From Candidatus Competibacteraceae bacterium (lineage in GTDB: Bacteria > Pseudomonadota > Gammaproteobacteria > Competibacterales > Competibacteraceae): 8,151 nucleotides of DNA. A program made the position numbers and the translations under genes. The notes under the pieces were generated by a model. The model saw only the letters and a list, made by a program, of their open reading frames with translations, made no database searches and was not told where the DNA came from. Location of the stretch: NCBI GenBank assembly GCA_020444985.1, contig JAGRHK010000057.1:1-8151 (forward strand), in the 5' to 3' direction. This document shows positions 1 through 5,553 of this stretch, one piece after another (position 1 is the first letter of the stretch; each line of letters begins with the position of its first letter).

Positions 1-450
1 GAAACAGCCGCCAAGCACGGTGAGGAACAGGTCAAAATCTGGCGGCGCAGCTTTGACATTCCGCCTCCCGCGCTTGAAGCGAGCGATCCAATGCACCCGC
101 GCAATGATCCGCGCTATGCCGAACTTGACCCGCGCGTGTTGCCCGGCACCGAAAGCCTCAAGCTCACTATTGACCGGGTGTTGCCCTACTGGCATGACGT
201 CCTGGTGCCCACCATCCGTTCCGGCAAGCGGGTCGTCATTGCCGCACACGGCAATAGCCTGCGCGCTTTGATCAAGTATCTGGATGACTTGTCGGACGAA
301 GCCATCGTTGCGCTGAACGTCCCGACTGCCGTGCCGCTGGTCTATGAGTTGGACGCCAACATGCGACCCATCAAGAATTACTACCTTGCTGATCCCGAGG
401 AACTGAAGAAACTGATGGACGCCGTCGCTAACCAGGGCAAGGCGAAGTAA
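1..450 (+). CDS. gpmA: 2,3-bisphosphoglycerate-dependent phosphoglycerate mutase, 3' part (5' end outside window)
   Basis: Interconverts 2- and 3-phosphoglycerate in cytoplasmic glycolysis and gluconeogenesis through a phosphohistidine intermediate. The frame is open from base 1 and ends with TAA at 448-450, giving 149 residues, roughly the C-terminal 60% of a protein usually near 250. The fragment carries the family's WRR substrate-binding motif at bases 40-48, a DPRY block at 106-117, the TESLKLTIDRVLPYW region, and AAHGNSLRA at 241-267, whose histidine (247-249) is the second catalytic histidine. It ends in VANQGKAK, very like the E. coli GpmA terminus. The N-terminal phosphorylated histidine and the start lie upstream of the window. 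It is not the unrelated cofactor-independent enzyme GpmI. No frameshift is seen. It shares strand with ctpA but is separated from it by a 364-base gap with its own promoter-like sequence, so co-transcription is not required. Confidence 0.96.
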   Translation, partial: ETAAKHGEEQVKIWRRSFDIPPPALEASDPMHPRNDPRYAELDPRVLPGTESLKLTIDRVLPYWHDVLVPTIRSGKRVVIAAHGNSLRALIKYLDDLSDEAIVALNVPTAVPLVYELDANMRPIKNYYLADPEELKKLMDAVANQGKAK

Positions 451-452
451 AA

Positions 453-480
453 CATCAGGCATCAGGCATCAGGCATCATC
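453..480. repeat. CATCAGG heptanucleotide tandem array
   Basis: Three exact copies of CATCAGG run from 453 to 473, followed by a broken fourth unit (CATCATC) to 480. The array begins two bases after the gpmA stop codon. It is not coding. The unit length matches that of the separate CCGAAAC array near 726 but the sequence differs. Its role is unknown; such arrays can change copy number by slippage. Confidence 0.85.
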
Positions 481-492
481 AGCATGGAATGC

Positions 493-523
493 GTAGCCTG
501 AGTGGAGTGCAGCAGAATCCAGA
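493..523. repeat. Possible degraded dispersed intergenic repeat (GTAGCC...GAATCCAGA type)
   Basis: This stretch begins GTAGCCTGAGTGGAGTGCAG and ends GAATCCAGA. It resembles a short imperfectly palindromic repeat common between genes in many proteobacteria, of general form GTAGCCCGGATG...GCAGCGGAATCCGGG. The arms here (CCTGAGT and AATCCAG) pair only in part, so it would be a decayed copy. The identification is from memory of the pattern and is tentative. Confidence 0.35.
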
Positions 524-550
524 TTTGCCTGAGCAACGCAGCACCACAGA

Positions 551-577
551 TTGGGTTGCCATCTGTTGGCAACCCAA
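551..577. terminator. Perfect 10-bp inverted repeat, possible gpmA transcript end
   Basis: TTGGGTTGCC at 551-560 is the exact reverse complement of GGCAACCCAA at 568-577, with a 7-base loop. As RNA this is a stable hairpin about 100 bases past the gpmA stop. The following bases (CGCCTCTTTC) contain only a poor T-tract, so it is not a textbook intrinsic terminator. It could act as a 3' stabilising hairpin or be another dispersed palindrome. No gene lies in 451-814. Confidence 0.45.
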
Positions 578-638
578 CGCCTCTTTCAGCCATCGCCAAA
601 ATTTCCACCCCCATCGCGCAATTTCCAGGCCGCTTTCG

Positions 639-667
639 TTGTCTTAGTTGGGCATCAGCTCGATAAT
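639..667 (+). promoter_or_regulatory. Sigma70-like promoter candidate for ctpA
   Basis: TTGTCT at 639-644 and GATAAT at 662-667 are separated by exactly 17 bases. The -10 box matches the consensus at five of six positions and the -35 box at four of six. Transcription would start near 673-675, leaving a leader of about 140 bases that contains the whole CCGAAAC array before the ATG at 815. It lies after the hairpin at 551-577, which suits an independent transcription unit for ctpA. It is a pattern match only. Confidence 0.5.
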
Positions 668-725
668 TTATTATTCTTCTGATTGGAAACCCGACAAATT
701 CAGGATCAAGTTTCTGCTTCCATTT

Positions 726-774
726 CCGAAACCCGAAACCCGAAACCCGAAACCCGAAACCCGAAATCTGAAAC
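726..774. repeat. CCGAAAC heptanucleotide tandem array in the ctpA leader
   Basis: Seven consecutive 7-base units: five exact CCGAAAC copies (726-760), then CCGAAAT (761-767) and CTGAAAC (768-774). A single related GGAAACCCGAC lies upstream at 685-694. The array lies between the promoter candidate and the ctpA ATG. Because 7 is not a multiple of 3, reading through it gives a heptapeptide repeat (ETRNPKP), which is an artefact if translated. Its role is unknown; copy-number change would alter leader length without affecting the reading frame from the ATG. Confidence 0.9.
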
Positions 775-805
775 CTCCATAATTAATTCCCCTGAGCATT
801 GCTGC

Positions 806-817
806 GGAGCGAAAATG
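806..817 (+). promoter_or_regulatory. Ribosome binding site and start codon that fix the ctpA start
   Basis: GGAG at 806-809 stands five bases before ATG at 815-817. This ATG immediately precedes a clean signal peptide. The same frame is open back to a TTG at 683, but that extension is mostly heptamer repeat, and no leader-like peptide would be at its N-terminus. The ATG at 815 is therefore preferred. Confidence 0.8.
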
Positions 818-2209
818 AGTGCTGTAACCCGACATGGCTTGGCGCTAGCGTTGGCGCTGAGCTTTTTGGCTGGTGTTTCGTTAACAACAGTTTATGCTGT
901 CCAGACTGAAAAAGATGCGTTGCCGGAAAACCGTCTGCCGCTTGATGAACTACGCACCTTTACCAGCGTTCTCGATGCCGTCAAGCAGGATTATGTCGAA
1001 TCAGTTGAAGATAAGGCCCTGCTGGAAAACGCTATTCGCGGCATGTTAAGCAACCTGGATCCGCACTCTGCTTATCTGGACGCTGAAGCTTTCCAGGATT
1101 TGCAGATTGGCACCTCTGGCGAATTCGGCGGACTGGGTATTGAGGTGGGACAGGAAAATGGTTTTATTAAGGTTATTGCCCCAATTGACGACACGCCGGC
1201 CCAACGCGCAGGCATCCAGCCCGGCGATTTGATCATCCGCCTGGATGATGCCTCGGTCAAAGGCATGACCCTGTCCGACGCTATTGCCCGGATGCGCGGC
1301 AAGCCGAACACCTCCATTGTGCTGACCATTATGCGCGATGGCGCCAAGAACCCTCTGAAAGTCAAGTTGGTTCGTGAGGTCATTCAAGTCAAAAGCGTGA
1401 AAAGCCGCTTGCTGGAACCTGGGTTTGGCTACCTACGCATCACCCAGTTCCAGGCGAAGACTGAAATGAACCTCCAGGAAGCGGTAAAAGCGCTTGAACA
1501 GCAAAACCAGGGTGTACTCAAGGGGTTAATCCTGGATTTGCGTAATAATCCGGGTGGGGTGCTCAATGGCGCGGTTGACGTCGCCGATGATTTTCTCGAT
1601 GACGGCGTCATTGTACAAACCAAGGGACGCAATCAGGATTCTGAACAAACGTTTAACGCTACTACCGGTGACGTGTTGAAAAAAGCGCCGATGGTCGTGC
1701 TAGTCAACGGCGGATCAGCCTCAGCTTCGGAAATTGTCGCCGGCGCGCTGCAGGATCACCAGCGAGCGCTGGTGCTGGGCGAACGTACTTTCGGCAAAGG
1801 TTCGGTGCAAACGATTCTACCGCTGGGCAACGGTACAGCGGTCAAGCTGACCACAGCGCGCTACTATACCCCGAACGGCCGTTCGATCCAGGCGGAAGGC
1901 ATCAAACCCGATATTGAACTCAAATCATTCAGGGTCGCTGATGATGACGCTGATGCCACACTGCTCAAGGAAGCAGACCTGACTGGTCATTTACAGAATG
2001 ATGGCGGCAATGGCGCTGAACCGGTGAGCGATGACGCCGAGTCGCTGCTTCCGCCCATGCCTCAGACTACTGTGGGTTCCGATAGCGAGCTGGCGAAAAG
2101 CGATTACCAGCTCTATGAAGCGCTGAATATGCTCAAGGGCATGACCTTGTTGCAAAGTCGCAGTGCTCCGCCGCAATCTCCGCTCCCGGAGGGCGGTGGA
2201 AAGGGGTAA
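815..2209 (+). CDS. ctpA: Carboxyl-terminal processing protease, peptidase family S41
   Basis: An exported serine protease that trims or degrades proteins from their C-termini in the periplasm. From the ATG at 815 it has 464 residues. Residues 1-28 form a signal peptide (short basic start, hydrophobic stretch about 9-25, likely cleavage after VYA). An N-terminal helical region follows, with the GMLSNLDPHSAYL motif near 76-88. A PDZ domain lies about 100-185 (FGGLGIEV, AGIQPGDLI) and the S41 protease core about 195-370. The catalytic set is complete: Ser303 in GGSASASE, Lys328 in FGKGSVQ and Gln332, with the 25-residue Ser-Lys spacing of the family. After about residue 370 comes an acidic, low-complexity tail. 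The last dozen residues (SPLPEGGGKG) look derived from a dispersed repeat. In many gammaproteobacteria envC separates a gpm gene from ctpA; no envC is present here. The YajL-like gene follows after 36 bases and may be co-transcribed. Confidence 0.95.
   Translation: MSAVTRHGLALALALSFLAGVSLTTVYAVQTEKDALPENRLPLDELRTFTSVLDAVKQDYVESVEDKALLENAIRGMLSNLDPHSAYLDAEAFQDLQIGTSGEFGGLGIEVGQENGFIKVIAPIDDTPAQRAGIQPGDLIIRLDDASVKGMTLSDAIARMRGKPNTSIVLTIMRDGAKNPLKVKLVREVIQVKSVKSRLLEPGFGYLRITQFQAKTEMNLQEAVKALEQQNQGVLKGLILDLRNNPGGVLNGAVDVADDFLDDGVIVQTKGRNQDSEQTFNATTGDVLKKAPMVVLVNGGSASASEIVAGALQDHQRALVLGERTFGKGSVQTILPLGNGTAVKLTTARYYTPNGRSIQAEGIKPDIELKSFRVADDDADATLLKEADLTGHLQNDGGNGAEPVSDDAESLLPPMPQTTVGSDSELAKSDYQLYEALNMLKGMTLLQSRSAPPQSPLPEGGGKG
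2178..2209. repeat. Probable dispersed repeat forming the 3' end of ctpA
   Basis: The sequence TCTCCGCTCCCGGAGGGCGG and the G/A-rich bases after it encode SPLPEGGGKG and the stop codon. Peptides of the form SPLPEGEG are typical of a short dispersed C-rich/G-rich bacterial repeat (CTCCCT...GGGAG...AGGG) read in frame at gene ends. It suggests that the original ctpA stop was lost, or lay nearby, when the repeat arrived. The resemblance is recalled rather than computed. Confidence 0.4.
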
Positions 2210-2245
2210 GGATTTCAAGTTCTTTTAAGTTTAAGGAGAAATTTC

Positions 2246-2800
2246 ATGGCGCATGTCCTCGTCCCTCTCGCTCAAGGCTGTGAAGAACTGGAAGCGGTGA
2301 CGATTATTGATCTGCTGCGCCGGGCTGGCGTCGAAGTCACGGTGGCTGGTTTGGAGGACGGTCCGGTAACCGCTTCACGCGGGGTGGTGCTCATGCCGGA
2401 AACGACTTTACAGGCAGTGCTGGATCGGGATTTCGATCTGGTCGTCCTGCCGGGCGGCCTGGGCGGTGCGCAACGCCTGGAAGCGGATCAACGCATCGCT
2501 GCATTGCTGCGGCGCATGTCGGAGCAAGGCCGCTACGTGGCTGCTATCTGCGCCGCGCCGAAAGTGCTGGCCAGCGCCGGCCTGTTGGAAAATCGCGAAG
2601 CGACCGCCTATCCGGGCATTCTCGATGCTCAGGCTGATCAGGCGGGAATTCGCCTCAGTAGCGCCGCTGTGGTGCGCGATGGGATGTTCATTACTTCGCG
2701 TGGCCCTGGAACGGCCATGGATTTTGCCCTGATCCTGATCGAAACTCTGTGCGGACGCGAAACGCGCGATACCGTGGAAGCCGCATTGCAACGACCGTAG
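2246..2800 (+). CDS. yajL: DJ-1/PfpI superfamily protein, YajL-like
   Basis: A cytoplasmic protein of the DJ-1/ThiJ/PfpI group, class I glutamine amidotransferase-like fold, 184 residues (usual for YajL/DJ-1, about 190). Family members protect against oxidative and carbonyl stress; chaperone, glyoxalase and deglycase activities have been reported and the last is disputed. The nucleophile-elbow cysteine is Cys102 in AAICAAPKVL, and Glu16 in GCEELEAV is the conserved acid that tunes it. VVLPGG (66-71) and ITSRGPGTAMDFAL (149-162) are family hallmarks. The DJ-1 histidine after the elbow is replaced by Tyr122 (ATAYPG); YajL also has an aromatic residue there, so this is not a defect. AAGGAG at 2232-2237 lies eight bases before the ATG and fixes the start. 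It follows ctpA by 36 bases without a clear terminator, so the two may share a transcript, and it converges with the LysR gene. Confidence 0.92.
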   Translation: MAHVLVPLAQGCEELEAVTIIDLLRRAGVEVTVAGLEDGPVTASRGVVLMPETTLQAVLDRDFDLVVLPGGLGGAQRLEADQRIAALLRRMSEQGRYVAAICAAPKVLASAGLLENREATAYPGILDAQADQAGIRLSSAAVVRDGMFITSRGPGTAMDFALILIETLCGRETRDTVEAALQRP

Positions 2801-2916
2801 CGCGCTAAGCTTAAGGTTTCAGAATGCTTTCGACGAGCGACCGGTGCTTGCCCGACCTCTATCCTGTACCTATTCGGTTTTTTCAGCATGGCGGCGCTTG
2901 GGTGGCGCTTCGTAGC
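2801..2916. other. Convergent gap between yajL and the LysR gene
   Basis: 116 bases with no gene. The yajL stop sits in a palindrome-rich start (TAGCGCGCTA at 2798-2807, then TAAGCTTA and CTTAAG). A T6 run is present at 2878-2883 but I find no strong hairpin directly before it. GGCGCTT occurs twice as a direct repeat (2893-2899 and 2904-2910). No confident terminator can be assigned for either gene. Confidence 0.5.
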
Positions 2917-3822
2917 TTAATCCTCATCCATCTGCTTGAAACGAAGCACCAGATCGTCGATCAAGGTGCGCACCGTCGGCAGCAATCCCCGCCGCGAGGG
3001 ATAAACGGCGTGGATGATCTCCCGTTGTGGCGCCCAATCGGGCAGCAGCGGAATCAGCGTTCCCACCGCCAATTCAGCGCGCACCAGCATGGTCGGCAAC
3101 TGGGTCACGCCGACTCCGGCTACGGTGGCGGCGCGCAAGGCGATCATGTCGTCCGTCACCAGGCGCGGTGTGTGATACAGCGTGGCTTGTGCTCCTCCCG
3201 GCCCGAAAAGCGTCCAATGATGATTTTGCTGCGGCGCGCTCATGGCCATGCTCGGCCATTCCGCCAGATCGGCGGGGAACCGGGGTGCTCCTTGCCGCGC
3301 CAGCAACGCTGGGCTGGCGACTAGGCATTGCCCGCGATCCGCCAGGACCCGTAAGACCAAGTCGCTGTCTTCCAGAGGTGGCGGGCGTACCCGCAAGGCC
3401 AGGTCAATGCCTTCGCCAATCGGATCGACACGACGATTGGTCGCCTCCAACAGCAGGGTGACTTGGCGATGGGTTGCCAGGAAATCGGCCAGCATCGTCC
3501 CGATATGCGCGTGCAGCAGCGCCACTGGACAGCTCAGACGCACGGTGCCGCAGGGTTCGGCATGGGTAAGCGCGATGGCCTCTTCGGCGGCGTTCGCCTC
3601 CACCAGCATCGCCTTGCAATGTTCGTAATAGGTCTGTCCGATCTCGGTGACCGAAAAACGACGAGTTGATCGCTGTAGCAAGCGCACTCCAAGCCGCTCT
3701 TCCAATTGTGCGATCCGGCGGCTCAGTTTCGATTTGGGAATGCCGAGCGCACGACCGGCAGGCGCGAAACCGCCATGCTCCACCACCTGGGCATAGTAGT
3801 AGAGATCGTTCAAATCCGGCAT
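2917..3822 (-). CDS. LysR-type transcriptional regulator
   Basis: A DNA-binding regulator of 301 residues, the usual length for the family. The N-terminal winged helix-turn-helix spans about residues 4-62, with the signature GGFAPAGRALGIPKSKLSRR and then LEERLGVRLLQRSTRR. A linker helix and the periplasmic-binding-like effector domain (about 90-290) follow, including CPVALLHAHIGTMLADFL and a GVGVTQLP segment. The alanine-rich helix found in most members is here GFAPAGRALGIPKSKLSRR, with Pro-Lys at the turn, as in the subgroup often found beside pirin and quinone-reductase genes. The ligand is unknown. The start is the ATG at 3822-3820; no strong ribosome site is seen before it, so the start is less certain than the gene. 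It lies 91 bases downstream of the FMN reductase gene on the same strand, across a C/G hairpin, and is the natural candidate to regulate that gene and pirin. Confidence 0.93.
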   Translation of the reverse strand: MPDLNDLYYYAQVVEHGGFAPAGRALGIPKSKLSRRIAQLEERLGVRLLQRSTRRFSVTEIGQTYYEHCKAMLVEANAAEEAIALTHAEPCGTVRLSCPVALLHAHIGTMLADFLATHRQVTLLLEATNRRVDPIGEGIDLALRVRPPPLEDSDLVLRVLADRGQCLVASPALLARQGAPRFPADLAEWPSMAMSAPQQNHHWTLFGPGGAQATLYHTPRLVTDDMIALRAATVAGVGVTQLPTMLVRAELAVGTLIPLLPDWAPQREIIHAVYPSRRGLLPTVRTLIDDLVLRFKQMDED

Positions 3823-3858
3823 GGATCAGGACTCGCTAGCAACCCGTCGCTGGTGTGA

Positions 3859-3893
3859 AATCCCCCCCCGGCCCCCCTTTTGCAAAGGGGGGA
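3859..3893. repeat. C8 tract plus 9-bp C/G hairpin, dispersed-repeat type
   Basis: After AAAT comes a run of eight C (3862-3869), GG, then CCCCCCTTT (3872-3880), loop TGC and AAAGGGGGG (3884-3892), a perfect 9-bp stem. This AAATCCCCCCCGG...CCTTTTTCAAAGGGGGG form is a known kind of short intergenic repeat seen in many unrelated bacteria. It lies between the FMN reductase and LysR genes, both on the minus strand. On that strand no T-run follows the stem, so it is not a standard terminator, though the hairpin could reduce read-through. Confidence 0.75.
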
Positions 3894-3913
3894 GGTGAAC
3901 GATTACCGTCATT

Positions 3914-4513
3914 TCACCGGGCGACGGTACGCATCGCCTGTACCAGCGTGGCCAGCGCCTGCACCACGGCATCCACCGCCTGCGTAGCACGATCTTCCTT
4001 GAGCGTGTTCTGCTCGTCGAAAGCTTGGTGCGCGTTCCCTAGGGCGAACTGCTGCGGTACCACCAGCATGGCAAAGTTCATCTGCAAATATTGACGCAGG
4101 ATATTCATCGCTCGCAGCGCGCCGCCCGGTCCTGGCGAAGCCGATAGTAAAGCGGTCGGTTTGTTGATGGTGACGGATAGGCCAGACGGTTGCCCTTCGC
4201 TGGAATCGATCCGGGAGAGCCAATTAAAGGCGTTGAGTACCAGCGGCGAGGGAAAGCCGTTGTATTCGGGAGAGGCCACGATGAGGCCATCACTTTCCAG
4301 GAGTGCCCGTTGCAACTGAAAGGTGCTTTGCGGTACCCCGAAGTTCGCTTCCAGATCGCCGTCGTAAAGGGGCAGCGCCAGCGCCCGCAGGTCGAAGAGT
4401 CGGGTGTTATAACCTGCCGCCTGTGCCCGTTCACCTGCGAAAGCAGCAAGTTTCTGATTCAGGGAGTTGGTACGGACACTGCCGGGTATGATCAAAAGTT
4501 GGGGGGTGTTCAT
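3914..4513 (-). CDS. NADPH-dependent FMN reductase family flavoprotein (quinone/chromate reductase-like)
   Basis: A cytoplasmic flavodoxin-fold oxidoreductase of 199 residues that would use NAD(P)H and bound FMN to reduce flavin, quinone, azo or metal substrates; the natural substrate cannot be told. GSVRTNSLNQ (11-20) is the FMN-phosphate loop. SPEYNGFPSPLVLNAFNWLSR (81-101) is the hallmark segment contacting the isoalloxazine ring. SPGPGGALRAMNILRQYL (126-143) matches the third conserved loop. Lacking transmembrane segments, it is soluble. GGAGG (complement of 4522-4526) lies eight bases before the ATG, which fixes the start. A TATAAT -10 box lies 38 bases upstream. It is divergent from pirin and followed by the LysR gene; that arrangement suggests a redox-responsive unit. 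The family also includes ArsH-like and azoreductase proteins, which are not excluded. Confidence 0.9.
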   Translation of the reverse strand: MNTPQLLIIPGSVRTNSLNQKLAAFAGERAQAAGYNTRLFDLRALALPLYDGDLEANFGVPQSTFQLQRALLESDGLIVASPEYNGFPSPLVLNAFNWLSRIDSSEGQPSGLSVTINKPTALLSASPGPGGALRAMNILRQYLQMNFAMLVVPQQFALGNAHQAFDEQNTLKEDRATQAVDAVVQALATLVQAMRTVAR

Positions 4514-4551
4514 GCCGAAAGCCTCCAGATGGTTATTTCAAGGAAAATTTC

Positions 4552-4557
4552 ATTATA
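4552..4557 (-). promoter_or_regulatory. Consensus -10 box for the FMN reductase gene
   Basis: On the minus strand this reads TATAAT exactly, 38 bases before the reductase ATG. The -35 position (about 4575-4580, reading CATCAG) bears no likeness to TTGACA. A perfect -10 with a poor -35 is often seen at activator-dependent promoters, which would fit a LysR-type activator. Confidence 0.5.
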
Positions 4558-4573
4558 GTTCTAATTGTGGAAC
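4558..4573. promoter_or_regulatory. Imperfect inverted repeat, candidate LysR operator
   Basis: GTTCTA (4558-4563), centre ATTG, TGGAAC (4568-4573): the arms are complementary at five of six positions. It contains T-N11-A (T4559 to A4571) within TTC...GAA, the general form of LysR-type binding sites. It abuts the reductase -10 box and is about 100 bases upstream of the pirin ATG, so one bound protein could affect both divergent genes. Such motifs are short and occur by chance, so confidence is low. Confidence 0.35.
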
Positions 4574-4673
4574 ACTGATGGCCGAATTCAGGATCTACCG
4601 GAGTAACTGTTCCGTCTGTACACTGTGACGCATTCGATCCACAGAGGATTCAACCTTCGTTGAGGAGATCACC

Positions 4674-5543
4674 ATGAAAAAAGTCAGCGGTATCTATAGC
4701 GCACCTCGACCCCATTGGGTTGGCAACGGTTTTCCGGTCCATTCCCTGTTCGATTATAACGGTCTCGGTCAGCGGCTCAGTCCCTTCCTGCTGCTGGACT
4801 ACGCCGCCCCGACCCGGTTTGAGCCGAATTCTGGCGCGCCGCGTGGCGTCGGCGAACACCCCCACCGTGGTTTCGAGACGGTAACTATCGTGTATGACGG
4901 TGAAGTGGAGCACCGGGATTCGACCGGCCAAGGCGGTGTGATTGGTTCTGGCGATGTGCAGTGGATGACAGCGGCGGGCGGCATTCTGCATCAGGAGTTT
5001 CACTCCGAGGCGTATTCGCGTACCGGCGGTCCGTTTGAAATGGTGCAACTTTGGGTCAATCTGCCGGCCCAGTATAAAATGAGCGCCCCCGGCTATCAGG
5101 GTATTGTCAGTGCCGATATTCCGGAAGTCCCGTTACCCGACGGCGCGGGTACAGCGCGGGTGATCGCGGGTGAATACCAAGGGCATGGTGGCCCAGCGCA
5201 CACTTTTACGCCAATGAATGTATGGGATGTCCGGTTAAAGGAGGGTAAGGCCGTCGAACTCGAATTACCGGATGGCTGGACTACGGCGTTGGTCATTCTG
5301 CGCGGCAACGTGCAAGTCAACGGAGAGACATCCGCGCATGATGCTCAGTTGGTGGTGCTGGAACGCGCCGGTGATGCAGTCCTGATTGAGGCCGAGACCG
5401 ACGCCAAGCTGTTACTGCTGGCTGGCCAGCCTCTTGACGAGCCGATCGTCGGTCATGGGCCGTTTGTGATGAATAGCCAAGCGCAGATCAATCAGGCGAT
5501 CCAGGATTTCAACAGCGGTCGTTTTGGCCGTATTACGCAGTAG
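4674..5543 (+). CDS. Pirin family protein (bicupin, quercetinase-like)
   Basis: A soluble two-cupin protein of 289 residues. Family members bind a metal, usually iron, in the N-terminal cupin; some, such as E. coli YhhW and human pirin, show quercetin 2,3-dioxygenase activity, but the natural substrate is generally unknown. The four metal ligands are present: His62 and His64 in EHPHRGFETVT, His106 and Glu108 in GGILHQEFH. The family also shows HRDSTGQGGVIGSGDVQWMTA (80-100). The C-terminal cupin (about 175-285) has no such ligand set, as expected. GAGGAG at 4662-4667, six bases before the ATG, supports the start. It is divergent from the FMN reductase across a 160-base control region and ends in a terminator that overlaps its stop codon. 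A role in handling quinone or flavonoid-like electrophiles is inferred from family and neighbours. Confidence 0.94.
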   Translation: MKKVSGIYSAPRPHWVGNGFPVHSLFDYNGLGQRLSPFLLLDYAAPTRFEPNSGAPRGVGEHPHRGFETVTIVYDGEVEHRDSTGQGGVIGSGDVQWMTAAGGILHQEFHSEAYSRTGGPFEMVQLWVNLPAQYKMSAPGYQGIVSADIPEVPLPDGAGTARVIAGEYQGHGGPAHTFTPMNVWDVRLKEGKAVELELPDGWTTALVILRGNVQVNGETSAHDAQLVVLERAGDAVLIEAETDAKLLLLAGQPLDEPIVGHGPFVMNSQAQINQAIQDFNSGRFGRITQ

Positions 5544-5553
5544 TACGGTTTTT
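5528..5553 (+). terminator. Intrinsic terminator overlapping the pirin stop codon
   Basis: CCGTATTAC (5528-5536) pairs with GTAGTACGG (5540-5548) over nine pairs, one of them a G-U wobble, around a 3-base GCA loop, and is followed directly by TTTTT (5549-5553). The pirin stop codon TAG (5541-5543) lies in the right arm, so the last four codons help form the hairpin. Stem, loop and T-tract are all of textbook form. Confidence 0.8.

Noticed and set aside
453..774. The repeat arrays as a CRISPR array
   Set aside because: The units are 7 bases long and directly adjacent, with no spacers and no cas genes nearby.
683..814. N-terminal extension of CtpA from a TTG codon at 683
   Set aside because: It is mostly translated heptamer repeat, starts about nine bases after the predicted transcription start and has no ribosome site. 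The ATG at 815 has GGAG and a signal peptide.
2878..2883. T6 run as the tail of a yajL terminator
   Set aside because: I could not find a stable hairpin immediately upstream of the T-run.
2824..3324. Open frame of 166 codons on the plus strand overlapping the LysR gene
   Set aside because: It overlaps a well-supported LysR gene in antisense, has low-complexity His/Arg/Gln-rich content and no motif.
3872..3892. C/G hairpin as an intrinsic terminator for the FMN reductase gene
   Set aside because: In the reductase direction the stem is followed by CCGGGG, not a T-tract, so it is listed as a repeat hairpin only.
3855..4094. Open frame on the plus strand starting in the C-tract repeat
   Set aside because: Its first residues (KSPPGPPFAKGG) are the translation of the dispersed repeat, and the rest is antisense to the FMN reductase gene.
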